Assembly: GCF_014280075.1 (NCBI RefSeq)
Contig: NZ_CP047950.1
Span: forward strand, 1,240,001 to 1,304,000
Direction: 5' to 3'
DNA length: 64,000 nt
Source: Synechococcus sp. A15-62
GTDB lineage: Bacteria > Cyanobacteriota > Cyanobacteriia > PCC-6307 > Cyanobiaceae
Positions 58,306 through 64,000 of the stretch are shown here, in pieces; positions within the stretch are counted from its first letter, which is position 1; every line of letters starts with the position of its first letter. The notes below the pieces were generated by a model. That model saw nothing but the letters and a program-made list of their open reading frames with translations. It was not told where the DNA came from and made no database searches. The position numbers were made by a program, and so were the translations under genes.

Positions 58306-58815
58306 TCACAGCTGGTAGCTGCAGGTTGTTTGCCACTGATCACGACCGCCATAACCGTCGTTTTCCAAGTAAGTCAAACGAACATCGACACCGTTGATTT
58401 CGTTCGCAACGTACATGTGGTCTACAAAGACATAGCTCCCTGGATCCCAGAGAGAAGACTTGATTGCTCGCTCACAGTTTTGAACCAAGCCCTGACGCGA
58501 AGCTGCCTTCAACCTCTCGACAGGCTCCACATAAGACTTGAGCTCTTCGCATTTGAAATGCACATCTCCTGTGCCCGGTTCAGCCTTGTTGAGCTGGGCA
58601 CGAGTCCAGTGGCACCTCTTGAAGTCAGAAATGATCCCTGCGCTCTTGAAATCCAAGTGAGTATTGCCCCGCTTGGCGGTTACTGCTGAAGAAGCAACAT
58701 CATTTCCAGCCGACTCTGTTGGGAGGAATGCGTCTGCATGGCTGTAATAGCCCCGTGCACCAAGGCCACCCACAGTCACAAGCAGTGCCGAAGGAATCCA
58801 GTGTCGCCTTCTCAT
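58306..58815 (-). CDS. Exported uncharacterised protein, 169 residues
   Basis: Short basic N-terminus MRRRHW, hydrophobic SALLVTVGGLGARGYYS, then a domain with CHWTRAQLNKAEPGTGDVHF KCEELKSYVEP, RQGLVQNCERAIK and VRLTYLENDGYGGRDQWQTT CSYQL. Four cysteines suggest disulfides in an extracytoplasmic domain. A forward-strand ORF over the same bases is a shadow. Function unknown. Confidence 0.72.
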   Translation of the reverse strand: MRRRHWIPSALLVTVGGLGARGYYSHADAFLPTESAGNDVASSAVTAKRGNTHLDFKSAGIISDFKRCHWTRAQLNKAEPGTGDVHFKCEELKSYVEPVERLKAASRQGLVQNCERAIKSSLWDPGSYVFVDHMYVANEINGVDVRLTYLENDGYGGRDQWQTTCSYQL

Positions 58816-58880
58816 TGGCCTATTAAGGCCGGAGTCAGGGATCTCAGCAGTAGCGATTCAAACCCTCGGCACGATCAGGC

Positions 58881-59024
58881 TCAGTAGTGGTGTTTCGCAG
58901 CTGGTGCATCAGCTGACAGGCTGCGTGTGCAGTCACCAGCGTTAGCACCGCCAATGAAAACAGCGAGGTACATGACCACAACGATAACGCCTCCACCGAT
59001 GTAAGCCGGACTCAGAAGTTTCAT
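58881..59024 (-). CDS. Small membrane protein, paralog of 55911-56084
   Basis: 47 residues from ATG 59024: MKLLSPAYIGGGVIVVVMYL then AVFIGGANAGDCTRSLS. Shares the helix and ANAGDC motif with the 55.9 kb gene but is on the other strand. His-containing tail HHY. Function unknown. Confidence 0.7.
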   Translation of the reverse strand: MKLLSPAYIGGGVIVVVMYLAVFIGGANAGDCTRSLSADAPAAKHHY

Positions 59025-59046
59025 ACTGAAGAAGCTAACGACGTTG

Positions 59047-59199
59047 TTAAGCCTCAGGCACGTCATTTGATACGAAGTCAGCGTTGAACCAGTTGATGAC
59101 CGCGGTATCCACGTCCGCCATCCTCAAGTCGTTGCCGTCCTCAACGATCACGGTCATCCCCGCACGGGCGTGGAGGAAGATCGGATCCGTCTTGGACAT
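59047..59199 (-). CDS. Small protein, paralog of 60327-60575 (start codon decayed)
   Basis: 50 residues from ATG 59199: MSKTDPIFLHARAGMTVIVE, then LRMADVDTAVINWFNADFV. The 60.3 kb paralog begins MAVDHGSGV, and here the aligned start codon is CTG (59229), so the first ten residues are either lost or CTG-initiated. A central 20-residue insertion of the other copy is missing. Function unknown. Confidence 0.65.
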   Translation of the reverse strand: MSKTDPIFLHARAGMTVIVEDGNDLRMADVDTAVINWFNADFVSNDVPEA

Positions 59200-59242
59200 G
59201 GCGACGCCGCTGGCATGGTCAACCGACAGCCCTCTTGAGCGT

Positions 59243-59254
59243 GTACAGGCGTAC
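59243..59254 (-). promoter_or_regulatory. Degenerate LexA-type box
   Basis: GTACGCCTGTAC on the reverse strand keeps both GTAC cores with four-base spacing, but the flanking bases differ from the consensus (R and B positions). It lies upstream of the 59.0 kb paralog at the place where the 60.3 kb paralog has a good box. Confidence 0.4.
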
Positions 59255-59292
59255 GAGGACGGGCTGGATTTTGCTTTCTACCGACGGCCGCC

Positions 59293-59538
59293 TTAGGCAG
59301 CCATGGAGTTGAAATCTTGCCGATTCTTCAAAACTTGAACATTGATGTGCATCAAAACATTGTCTGCTTCCTGAATAAATTTTTCCCGGCACCATTCGTC
59401 AGACACCCTTCCAGCTGCTTCCATCAGAGTGATGTATTGATCCTCAAGCGTCACAACCTTCAAGCGAATAATTGATCTTCGCAGGACTAACTCAGGCTGC
59501 AGTAGTTGCTGATACCTGAGACCCGATAGAAACAACAA
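59293..59538 (-). CDS. Small helical protein, 81 residues
   Basis: TTG start: MLFLSGLRYQQLLQPELVLR, then VVTLEDQYITLMEAAGRVSD and ADNVLMHINVQVLKNRQDF. Helical, leucine-rich. Lies between the Yfr2 copy and the paralog. Function unknown. Confidence 0.55.
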   Translation of the reverse strand: MLFLSGLRYQQLLQPELVLRRSIIRLKVVTLEDQYITLMEAAGRVSDEWCREKFIQEADNVLMHINVQVLKNRQDFNSMAA

Positions 59539-59561
59539 ATTCTCTTCATGTTTGGGGAGCC

Positions 59562-59650
59562 AAAAAAGCCCTCCGCCAAAGGCAGAGGGCTTGAAACAAT
59601 CTCAAGGATGCAACCTTGTTTCCATCCCATGAGGTGTTGTCCTCACAAAT
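59562..59650 (-). ncRNA. Yfr2-family small RNA, second copy
   Basis: Reverse strand: GTGAGGACAACACCTCAT hairpin, GGGATGGAAACAAGG core, then terminator AGCCCTCCGCC/GGCAGAGGGCT (one mismatch, loop AAA) and TTTTTT. The hairpin, core and terminator align with 22884-22973. The terminator stem has changed at several paired positions and kept its pairing. The 5' end is estimated. Confidence 0.75.
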
Positions 59651-59892
59651 GAATCGTGTCTGCAGGAGAGGAAATCGGGAAGCCCGTCATGGACAACCTG
59701 TGGATTGTCCCTCTGCCTGAACACCCATCGGAAGACGGTGAGTCAGAAGACGGTGGGGCGGTATCCCTACGCCCCAGACAATGTTCCAAGTTTCGAGGAC
59801 AAACCGTGAGCGGTACCAAAAAAAAGCCCCGAGGTTTCGCGTGCATCTCGGCCGACCACCCTGTAGCAGGTGCACGTCCAAGCTTGGTTCGA

Positions 59893-59983
59893 CAGGGCTA
59901 CGACGGAAATGCCCCGGGACGGCCCGAACCACTCAGGGGCGGCGAAACCAACTTCGAGCGGTCATCTGACCGTTGGTTTCGCC
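59893..59983. repeat. Two-hairpin structured element, copy B
   Basis: Box CAGGGCTACGACGGAAAT, P1 (GCCCC 59911-59915 / GGGGC 59936-59940) and P2 (GGCGAAACCAAC 59941-59952 / GTTGGTTTCGCC 59972-59983) with a 19-base loop that itself contains CGGTCA/TGACCG. A reverse-strand T-tract lies near 59818-59825. See copy A. Confidence 0.7.
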
Positions 59984-60005
59984 TGAGATGGATCTGCAGA
60001 ACCTC

Positions 60006-60230
60006 TTAGCTCCGGCCAACGGCCTCGGCAAGGGACTTCTCCATGCGGACATACAAGGGAAGGAGCTTCGAGGGGACCTGCTTGAGGAACTCCCGTTCGG
60101 CTTTAACCGTCGCCAACGCATGGATCACTTGTCCCTTCTGGTCTTCGTAGCTGAAGACCTCAAGCCCTACTGGTGAGACTTCAGCCCCAACCTTGCTCCC
60201 GTCCCTGAGCAGAAATCGCGCCACGTTCAT
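60006..60230 (-). CDS. Small alpha/beta protein, 74 residues
   Basis: MNVARFLLRDGSKVGAEVSP then VGLEVFSYEDQKGQVIHALA and EREFLKQVPSKLLPLYVRME. Compact strand/helix layout. Function unknown. Confidence 0.65.
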   Translation of the reverse strand: MNVARFLLRDGSKVGAEVSPVGLEVFSYEDQKGQVIHALATVKAEREFLKQVPSKLLPLYVRMEKSLAEAVGRS

Positions 60231-60326
60231 CTGAAGCTGGAAGTGATTGTCTGATGGTTTTTCCCTTGCAGAGCGGCTGTCTGCATTCCGAGACTTGAGC
60301 TGCCTCGTTCAGCACCAGCAGGGGCT

Positions 60327-60575
60327 TCAGACCCTTGGAACGATGTGGGTCACAAAATCGGCGTTGACCCAGTTGATAACGCCGGTGTCGACATCGGCCA
60401 CTTGGAACAACGTTGGAGTATTGGGGTTCCTGGCACCGCCATCGACCCACATCACATCGGCCATCCGCCAAGCCCCATCCGTGTCAGTGACGATCACGGT
60501 CATTCCCGACTTGACATGCAGAAAGACCGGATCCGACGTGGGCGCCGAAACGCCGCTCCCATGATCAACCGCCAT
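60327..60575 (-). CDS. Small protein with SOS box, paralog of 59047-59199
   Basis: 82 residues: MAVDHGSGVSAPTSDPVFLH, then VKSGMTVIVTDTDGAWRMAD and VADVDTGVINWVNADFVTHI. Strand-rich. A LexA-type box lies 12 bases before its ATG. A central segment (MWVDGGARNPNTPTLFQ) is absent from the paralog. Function unknown; likely damage-inducible (inference). Confidence 0.7.
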   Translation of the reverse strand: MAVDHGSGVSAPTSDPVFLHVKSGMTVIVTDTDGAWRMADVMWVDGGARNPNTPTLFQVADVDTGVINWVNADFVTHIVPRV

Positions 60576-60587
60576 TCCCGTTGCGCT

Positions 60588-60601
60588 AGTACACGAGTAC
60601 T
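60588..60601 (-). promoter_or_regulatory. Candidate LexA (SOS) box
   Basis: AGTACTCGTGTACT on the reverse strand fits RGTACNNNDGTWCB and is flanked by CT/AG so that the outer 18 bases are nearly palindromic. Located 12 bases before the start of 60327-60575. Confidence 0.6.
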
Positions 60602-60721
60602 AGCACAAAACATCGGTCATTGCTGTCATCGCATCGGTGGTTTGCACCTCCGCAAGCCCGTTCTGAGCATGGGCCGGGTGTGAGGTACCCGGCGTTTATG
60701 TGCCTATTGCCCTGAGGGTGT

Positions 60722-60973
60722 TCAGAGGACTCCCAGAGGACCTTTCTTCTTCTTGCAGTAGCCAGCACCAATGTTCACCCAACCTGACAGGCAAGCTTTG
60801 CCATTGGTTGGGGCTACTTCGTAATAGATCGGAGAGACGCACGTCGTCCCAAGGGTATTCACGTAACCCAGAGGGCACTGATCATGACCTTCAGCCTTGG
60901 GGATCTCCTTCTGAGCCAAGGCAGGAACAGATGTGGAGGCAAGCAGTAGGCAGCTAGCGAGAAGAGCCTTCAT
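60722..60973 (-). CDS. Small exported cysteine-containing protein, paralog of 1587-1820
   Basis: 83 residues: signal peptide MKALLASCLLLASTSVPALA, then CPLGYVNTLGTTC, SPIYYE and IGAGYC as in the 1.6 kb copy. One further cysteine in the mature part (KACLSGW) is absent there. The lysine-rich end KKKKGPLGVL is an extension. Function unknown. Confidence 0.8.
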   Translation of the reverse strand: MKALLASCLLLASTSVPALAQKEIPKAEGHDQCPLGYVNTLGTTCVSPIYYEVAPTNGKACLSGWVNIGAGYCKKKKGPLGVL

Positions 60974-61044
60974 CGCAATCAGGAGAAGAGAACATTGCCA
61001 CCTGGGGTTAGCCGATGTTCAAAGGCTTGCCTACTGCTCTTGAA

Positions 61045-61224
61045 TCACAGCAGCCACCAGCCCAACAGCAAGCCAAGAATCAGGCCCTTCAACCAGACCA
61101 AGGCAGCCATCTGGTACTCAGACAGCCCGAACTTCCCCTTGATCCAGAAGAAGACCTTTTGATCTGCGAACAAGAGAGCACGCACAGGCTTCCAAACAAC
61201 AAGGCCATCACGTCGCCAGTTCAT
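61045..61224 (-). CDS. Small membrane protein, 59 residues
   Basis: ATG 61224. MNWRRDGLVVWKPVRALLFA then a C-terminal hydrophobic helix (MAALVWLKGLILGLLLGWWL). A forward ORF over the same bases is a shadow. Function unknown. Confidence 0.65.
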   Translation of the reverse strand: MNWRRDGLVVWKPVRALLFADQKVFFWIKGKFGLSEYQMAALVWLKGLILGLLLGWWLL

Positions 61225-61470
61225 CAGCTCTCCTGAGCAGTGGAGTGCACCTGACAGGTTTAGGAAGAGAGGAATCAGATTTCAACAACATTGGTGCGAC
61301 TCAGATCGCTTCAAAGGCCGATGGCGGCATTGCATCCGTTTTCGTTCAACGAAATGCAACTTCGCCTGTTAAGCCAACCAAGGTTTTGTAACGAGAAGAA
61401 CCTTTTGTCTCGTTTTCCCTGGACGCGACTCAATTCACGACCTACCTGTTGGATTAGCAGGGTTTGGTCC

Positions 61471-61641
61471 ATGAAAGCGACAAAACTCACCACCGCTCCA
61501 GAGGGCTTCGAGTACTACAGGATCTGCGACCGAGAAGGTGTCTGCCAAGTCGTCAGAGGCATGTGGGCAGCTCAGCACCTCACAGAGGACATCCGTGAGC
61601 TGAGCGCCACCAAGACAAAGTATTCAGAGGATTGGGTTTAG
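61471..61641 (+). CDS. Small protein, 56 residues, distant relative of 38864/63610
   Basis: MKATKLTTAPEGFEYYRICD then EGVCQVVRGMWAAQHLTEDI. The strand-Cys-strand-helix layout recalls 38864-39025 and 63610-63810, but identity is low. Function unknown. Confidence 0.6.
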   Translation: MKATKLTTAPEGFEYYRICDREGVCQVVRGMWAAQHLTEDIRELSATKTKYSEDWV

Positions 61642-61860
61642 AGCACTGAACCACAACAATCCTTGGCGCAGGCAATCCCGCCGCCTGAGCGGGACCGGCT
61701 CACCATTGGGCATCTCCCGACAATTTTTAACGGATCAGCCGACTTGTATCAAAAAAATCAAAACCAGCTTTTTAGCATCAAGCTATACCTTCGCTATGTA
61801 AATACCTGAGGCTAAAGAATAGAAATAGCGATTAACTTCCTGGGCCACTCTTCTGCAGCT

Positions 61861-62013
61861 ATGGCATTGGATCCCGCCGGGAAAGCACGTATCGTCACGT
61901 CAGAAGAGCTGTCGGCCTGGTTCAACGAGCGGGTAGATCAACTCACAAAGGACAAGCGCTGGCTGGACGCCAAAGCACTCGTCAGGGAGTTCTTTCTTCA
62001 AGGACCTTCATGA
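61861..62013 (+). CDS. Small helical protein, 50 residues
   Basis: MALDPAGKARIVTSEELSAW then FNERVDQLTKDKRWLDAKAL. Charged, one long helix. The upstream 220-base gap has AT-rich tracts but no clear feature. Function unknown. Confidence 0.6.
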   Translation: MALDPAGKARIVTSEELSAWFNERVDQLTKDKRWLDAKALVREFFLQGPS

Positions 62014-62286
62014 CCCTGAGGCTCTCGGCTGAGAGACAGAGGCCACTTGAGGAAAACAAGGAACTTCGGTAGACCGCGCAAACCGTGAGCGCATGTTGAC
62101 CCTGCAGGCCTAAGGGGGATCTGCACTGAGGAGTCGAGTGCCACAAGGGCTCTTCCCCGCACCATCCGTTTGGACAGTGTGGGCTAGCGGTTTATAGCTC
62201 AGTCGTGACTGCCTCGAGTGTTCCCCGCTCTCCAGACTCCAGCGATGCCTGATAAGGGTCGCACCACCACCATTCAGATGAGGTGC
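62014..62286. other. 273-base gap
   Basis: No supported gene. ORFs on both strands are short and start-less. Confidence 0.35.
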
Positions 62287-62373
62287 TTAGCCCTGGCTCT
62301 GTGGTGTATCCCCGTAGATGATTTGAGCCACAACCAGAACAAGGCCAGTGATTGGCAGCACCAAATGATCCAT
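62287..62373 (-). CDS. Tiny membrane protein, 28 residues
   Basis: MDHLVLPITGLVLVVAQIIY then GDTPQSQG: a single hydrophobic helix with polar ends. No strong ribosome site. A 45-codon forward ORF at 62402-62539 next to it is weaker still. Confidence 0.45.
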   Translation of the reverse strand: MDHLVLPITGLVLVVAQIIYGDTPQSQG

Positions 62374-62645
62374 GACAAGTGGCCCACCAGAAGGTCGAGG
62401 AGTGAAACAACGCTGGTCTGACTCCCTGCATCGCCAGAAGGAAGTCAGTGCAGTGACCAGCGCCCAATGGTCAACGGAACAACCACTGGAAAGAAGGAGC
62501 CTTCGTATGCGCCTTCGTGTTCCACCATGGCTTCGCTGAAAGAGGCCAGCGGGCACCAATGACGCGATGAGGCGGCACAAATGATTGACCCCAATGTTGC
62601 GGCACTGAATCAAACAGTCAGAGCACAGTCATCTCGGTCTCCCCG

Positions 62646-62747
62646 TTACTCAGTGGCCTGCATCAACCGCACAGCGCCATAGACGAGAACCAACACACCA
62701 ACAATGGCCAGGCAGGCTGCAGCAGTCAGGAACAGTGTGTTGAGCAT
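62646..62747 (-). CDS. Small membrane protein, 33 residues
   Basis: GGGAGGG SD-like run before ATG 62747. MLNTLFLTAAACLAIVGVLV then LVYGAVRLMQATE: one transmembrane helix. Function unknown. Confidence 0.6.
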   Translation of the reverse strand: MLNTLFLTAAACLAIVGVLVLVYGAVRLMQATE

Positions 62748-62918
62748 CAAACCCTCCCTGCATCTGACCTTGGTCTAAAGCTGAGGCGCATCAATATGGA
62801 GAGGGTCAACCGACCTGTTTCGTTCGCTTTCCCGCCGGGATGAAGAGGACGAATGTTGCCTTCGGTCAAGCCCACATCGCCACAGGCAAGGCATCAACGG
62901 AGTGATGCCACATCACAA

Positions 62919-63422
62919 TCAGGCTGACCGGCCGAGGGGCATGGCTTCAGATCCACCAAGGGCTCTGCCTTTAGTCGCCAAGTCGTACATCTCTTGGTGA
63001 ATATTGTCTGATTCGTTGCTGAACCAATTGACCAACTCTGGCTGCTCAATTTTTTTGACGCCAAGATCAACGAACGAATACTCCAGGGTGATGAAGTCAC
63101 CACCAACTGTGCGGCAACCAAGCTCAAGAAGCATCTGACCGCTTGCAGAGGGAAGTTCAACCTGTGCTTGCGTTGCCTTGAGGCTGAGCTCCACCAACTT
63201 GCTCGCGACAGTGCCGTCTCCGGAGGCATCCCTGATTCTGATCATCAACACTGATCCCTTGCTTTGCCTCAGCAAGAGCTGAGTTTGCTTGCTCAGAAGC
63301 CATTGACATGCAATGGCATTGGAGTGAACCGAGGTCTTAAAAAATGAGAGATCTTCCTTCAGATCCGGGGTGTTTTTGTGCTGCTTGAGTAAACCGAGTT
63401 TCGAGAGCAGCCACTTCATCAC
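62919..63422 (-). CDS. Uncharacterised protein, 167 residues
   Basis: MMKWLLSKLGLLKQHKNTPD, then CQWLLSKQTQLLLRQSKGSV LMIRIRDASGDG, LPSASGQMLLELGCRTVGGD FITLEYSFVDLG. The central part loosely resembles DUF4912 (a strand-rich domain reading '.RIRD..G', 'LELG.....G.F..L..S'). A polar C-terminus follows. Weak family link. Confidence 0.65.
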   Translation of the reverse strand: MMKWLLSKLGLLKQHKNTPDLKEDLSFFKTSVHSNAIACQWLLSKQTQLLLRQSKGSVLMIRIRDASGDGTVASKLVELSLKATQAQVELPSASGQMLLELGCRTVGGDFITLEYSFVDLGVKKIEQPELVNWFSNESDNIHQEMYDLATKGRALGGSEAMPLGRSA

Positions 63423-63609
63423 ATCTTTTTCAAACGAGACCGTAGATAGCCCATTTTTGGGCTGGCGCGAGAGATTCTTTTTAACGCTTAACCTGAGTAT
63501 CTGTTGTTACCAAGAAGCTTGAGCGAATGACATTGTCGAAGTGTGAGCGTTGTAACGACCAAACGAAATCTATGAAAGCCATGACAGGGGAGATTTGCCA
63601 GCACGCTCC

Positions 63610-63810
63610 ATGGCTCAAGCAGACTTGATTGCCCAGACCCCGCGCGGTTCATCCATCCAAAAAGTCGAGGCCGGCAAATTCCTGGTGTGTGACAGCGAAA
63701 ACGTGTGCTTCTTCACGCGGAGCCTCTACCTCGCCGAAGAACAGCTGGAGGAAATGGAGCTTGGCTACCGATTCCCCTACTCAACCAATTTCCGCAAAGC
63801 ACACGTCTGA
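63610..63810 (+). CDS. Small protein, 66 residues, paralog of 38864-39025
   Basis: ATG 63610: MAQADLIAQTPRGSSIQKVE, AGKFLVCDSENVCFFTRSLY then LAEEQLEEMELG. Related to 38864-39025 (RGSTIDAIGDGKYLVCNPAYC). Function unknown. Confidence 0.68.
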   Translation: MAQADLIAQTPRGSSIQKVEAGKFLVCDSENVCFFTRSLYLAEEQLEEMELGYRFPYSTNFRKAHV

Positions 63811-63857
63811 CAAGTGGGCTATTTGAGTAGCGGATTTCGCTGAAACGTCTGGTTCCA

Positions 63858-63977
63858 ATGGCTTATCTGTTACTCGTCCTGGTCTCATGCACCTGGCCCG
63901 GGACGCGGACCCATGTCAGCGGCAACTGCTGGGTCCGTCTGTCTAGCGAATTCAGCCGTTCTTCCGAGGCCAATTGA
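63858..63977 (+). CDS. Small exported-looking protein, 39 residues
   Basis: MAYLLLVLVSCTWPGTRTHV start looks like a short lipoprotein signal (LVSC), then a Ser-rich tail. Weak support. Confidence 0.4.
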   Translation: MAYLLLVLVSCTWPGTRTHVSGNCWVRLSSEFSRSSEAN

Positions 63978-64000
63978 GCATTTCGGTCGTCCGTATCAGT

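Noticed and set aside
58192-58689. 165-codon forward ORF
   Set aside because: Antisense to the exported Cys protein 58306-58815, which has better composition and signal sequence.
61015-61236. Forward ORF, Gln/Pro-rich
   Set aside because: Reverse strand encodes a clean membrane helix with ATG; forward reading is its shadow.
1-64000. CRISPR array, rRNA, tRNA, full insertion sequence or integrase
   Set aside because: None seen on reading both strands; the island lacks a recognisable integrase or transposase within the window.

Overview
The window reads as the chromosome of a marine Synechococcus (picocyanobacterium). Evidence: a phycoerythrin-type phycobilisome linker (45.9-46.8 kb), a high-light-inducible protein, plant-type 2Fe-2S ferredoxin, cyAbrB, two DUF1651 genes, two copies of a Yfr2-like small RNA, high GC in most genes, and very many short densely packed genes. 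The last 15 kb (about 49-64 kb) is less coding-dense, lower in GC at places and full of tiny paralogous genes, terminators and repeats. I read it as a genomic island or hypervariable region.

Layout. 0-1.6 kb: divergent metallophosphoesterase (cut by the window edge) and nadA, then an exported thioredoxin-like protein. 1.9-7.4 kb: ligase-associated DNA repair cassette (MBL-fold exonuclease, ATP-dependent ligase, Lhr-like helicase; ligase stop and helicase start share one base). 7.4-17 kb: small conserved proteins, DUF3598, DUF1543, J-domain, lipase-like hydrolase, methyltransferase, Hli, Nudix, solo ABC ATPase. 17.2-21.1 kb: manganese-type ABC transporter (mntC-mntA ... mntB) interrupted by an acyltransferase on the other strand. 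21.2-34.7 kb: nth, ferredoxin, SOS-box-preceded DUF1651, Yfr2 RNA, kinase, serine hydrolase, DCC oxidoreductase, SDR enzyme, YccF, sodC, RRM protein, glycosyltransferase. 34.7-45.8 kb: ferredoxin/MBL fusion, DUF924, selO, many 50-60 residue proteins, TerB-like, frameshifted DUF805, cyAbrB, DUF1651, lipocalin-like, cytochrome P450. 45.9-52.8 kb: phycobilisome linker, LuxR-type regulator, twin palindromes, a tandem duplication with one dead copy, LOG-family protein and PIN-PhoH ATPase. 53-64 kb: island of small exported or membrane proteins, with paralog pairs inside the island and to genes at the far end of the window.

Themes. (1) Candidate SOS (cyanobacterial LexA-type) boxes precede small uncharacterised genes at 22.5, 26.5 and 60.6 kb, and a decayed one precedes the partner paralog at 59.2 kb. 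(2) Two copies of a two-hairpin element (58.0 and 59.9 kb) keep the same fold through paired base changes, which suggests a conserved structured RNA or ssDNA element. (3) Many genes of 23-60 codons were found by reading the gaps; several overlap as ATGA pairs. Functions of most of these are unknown and I do not assign any.
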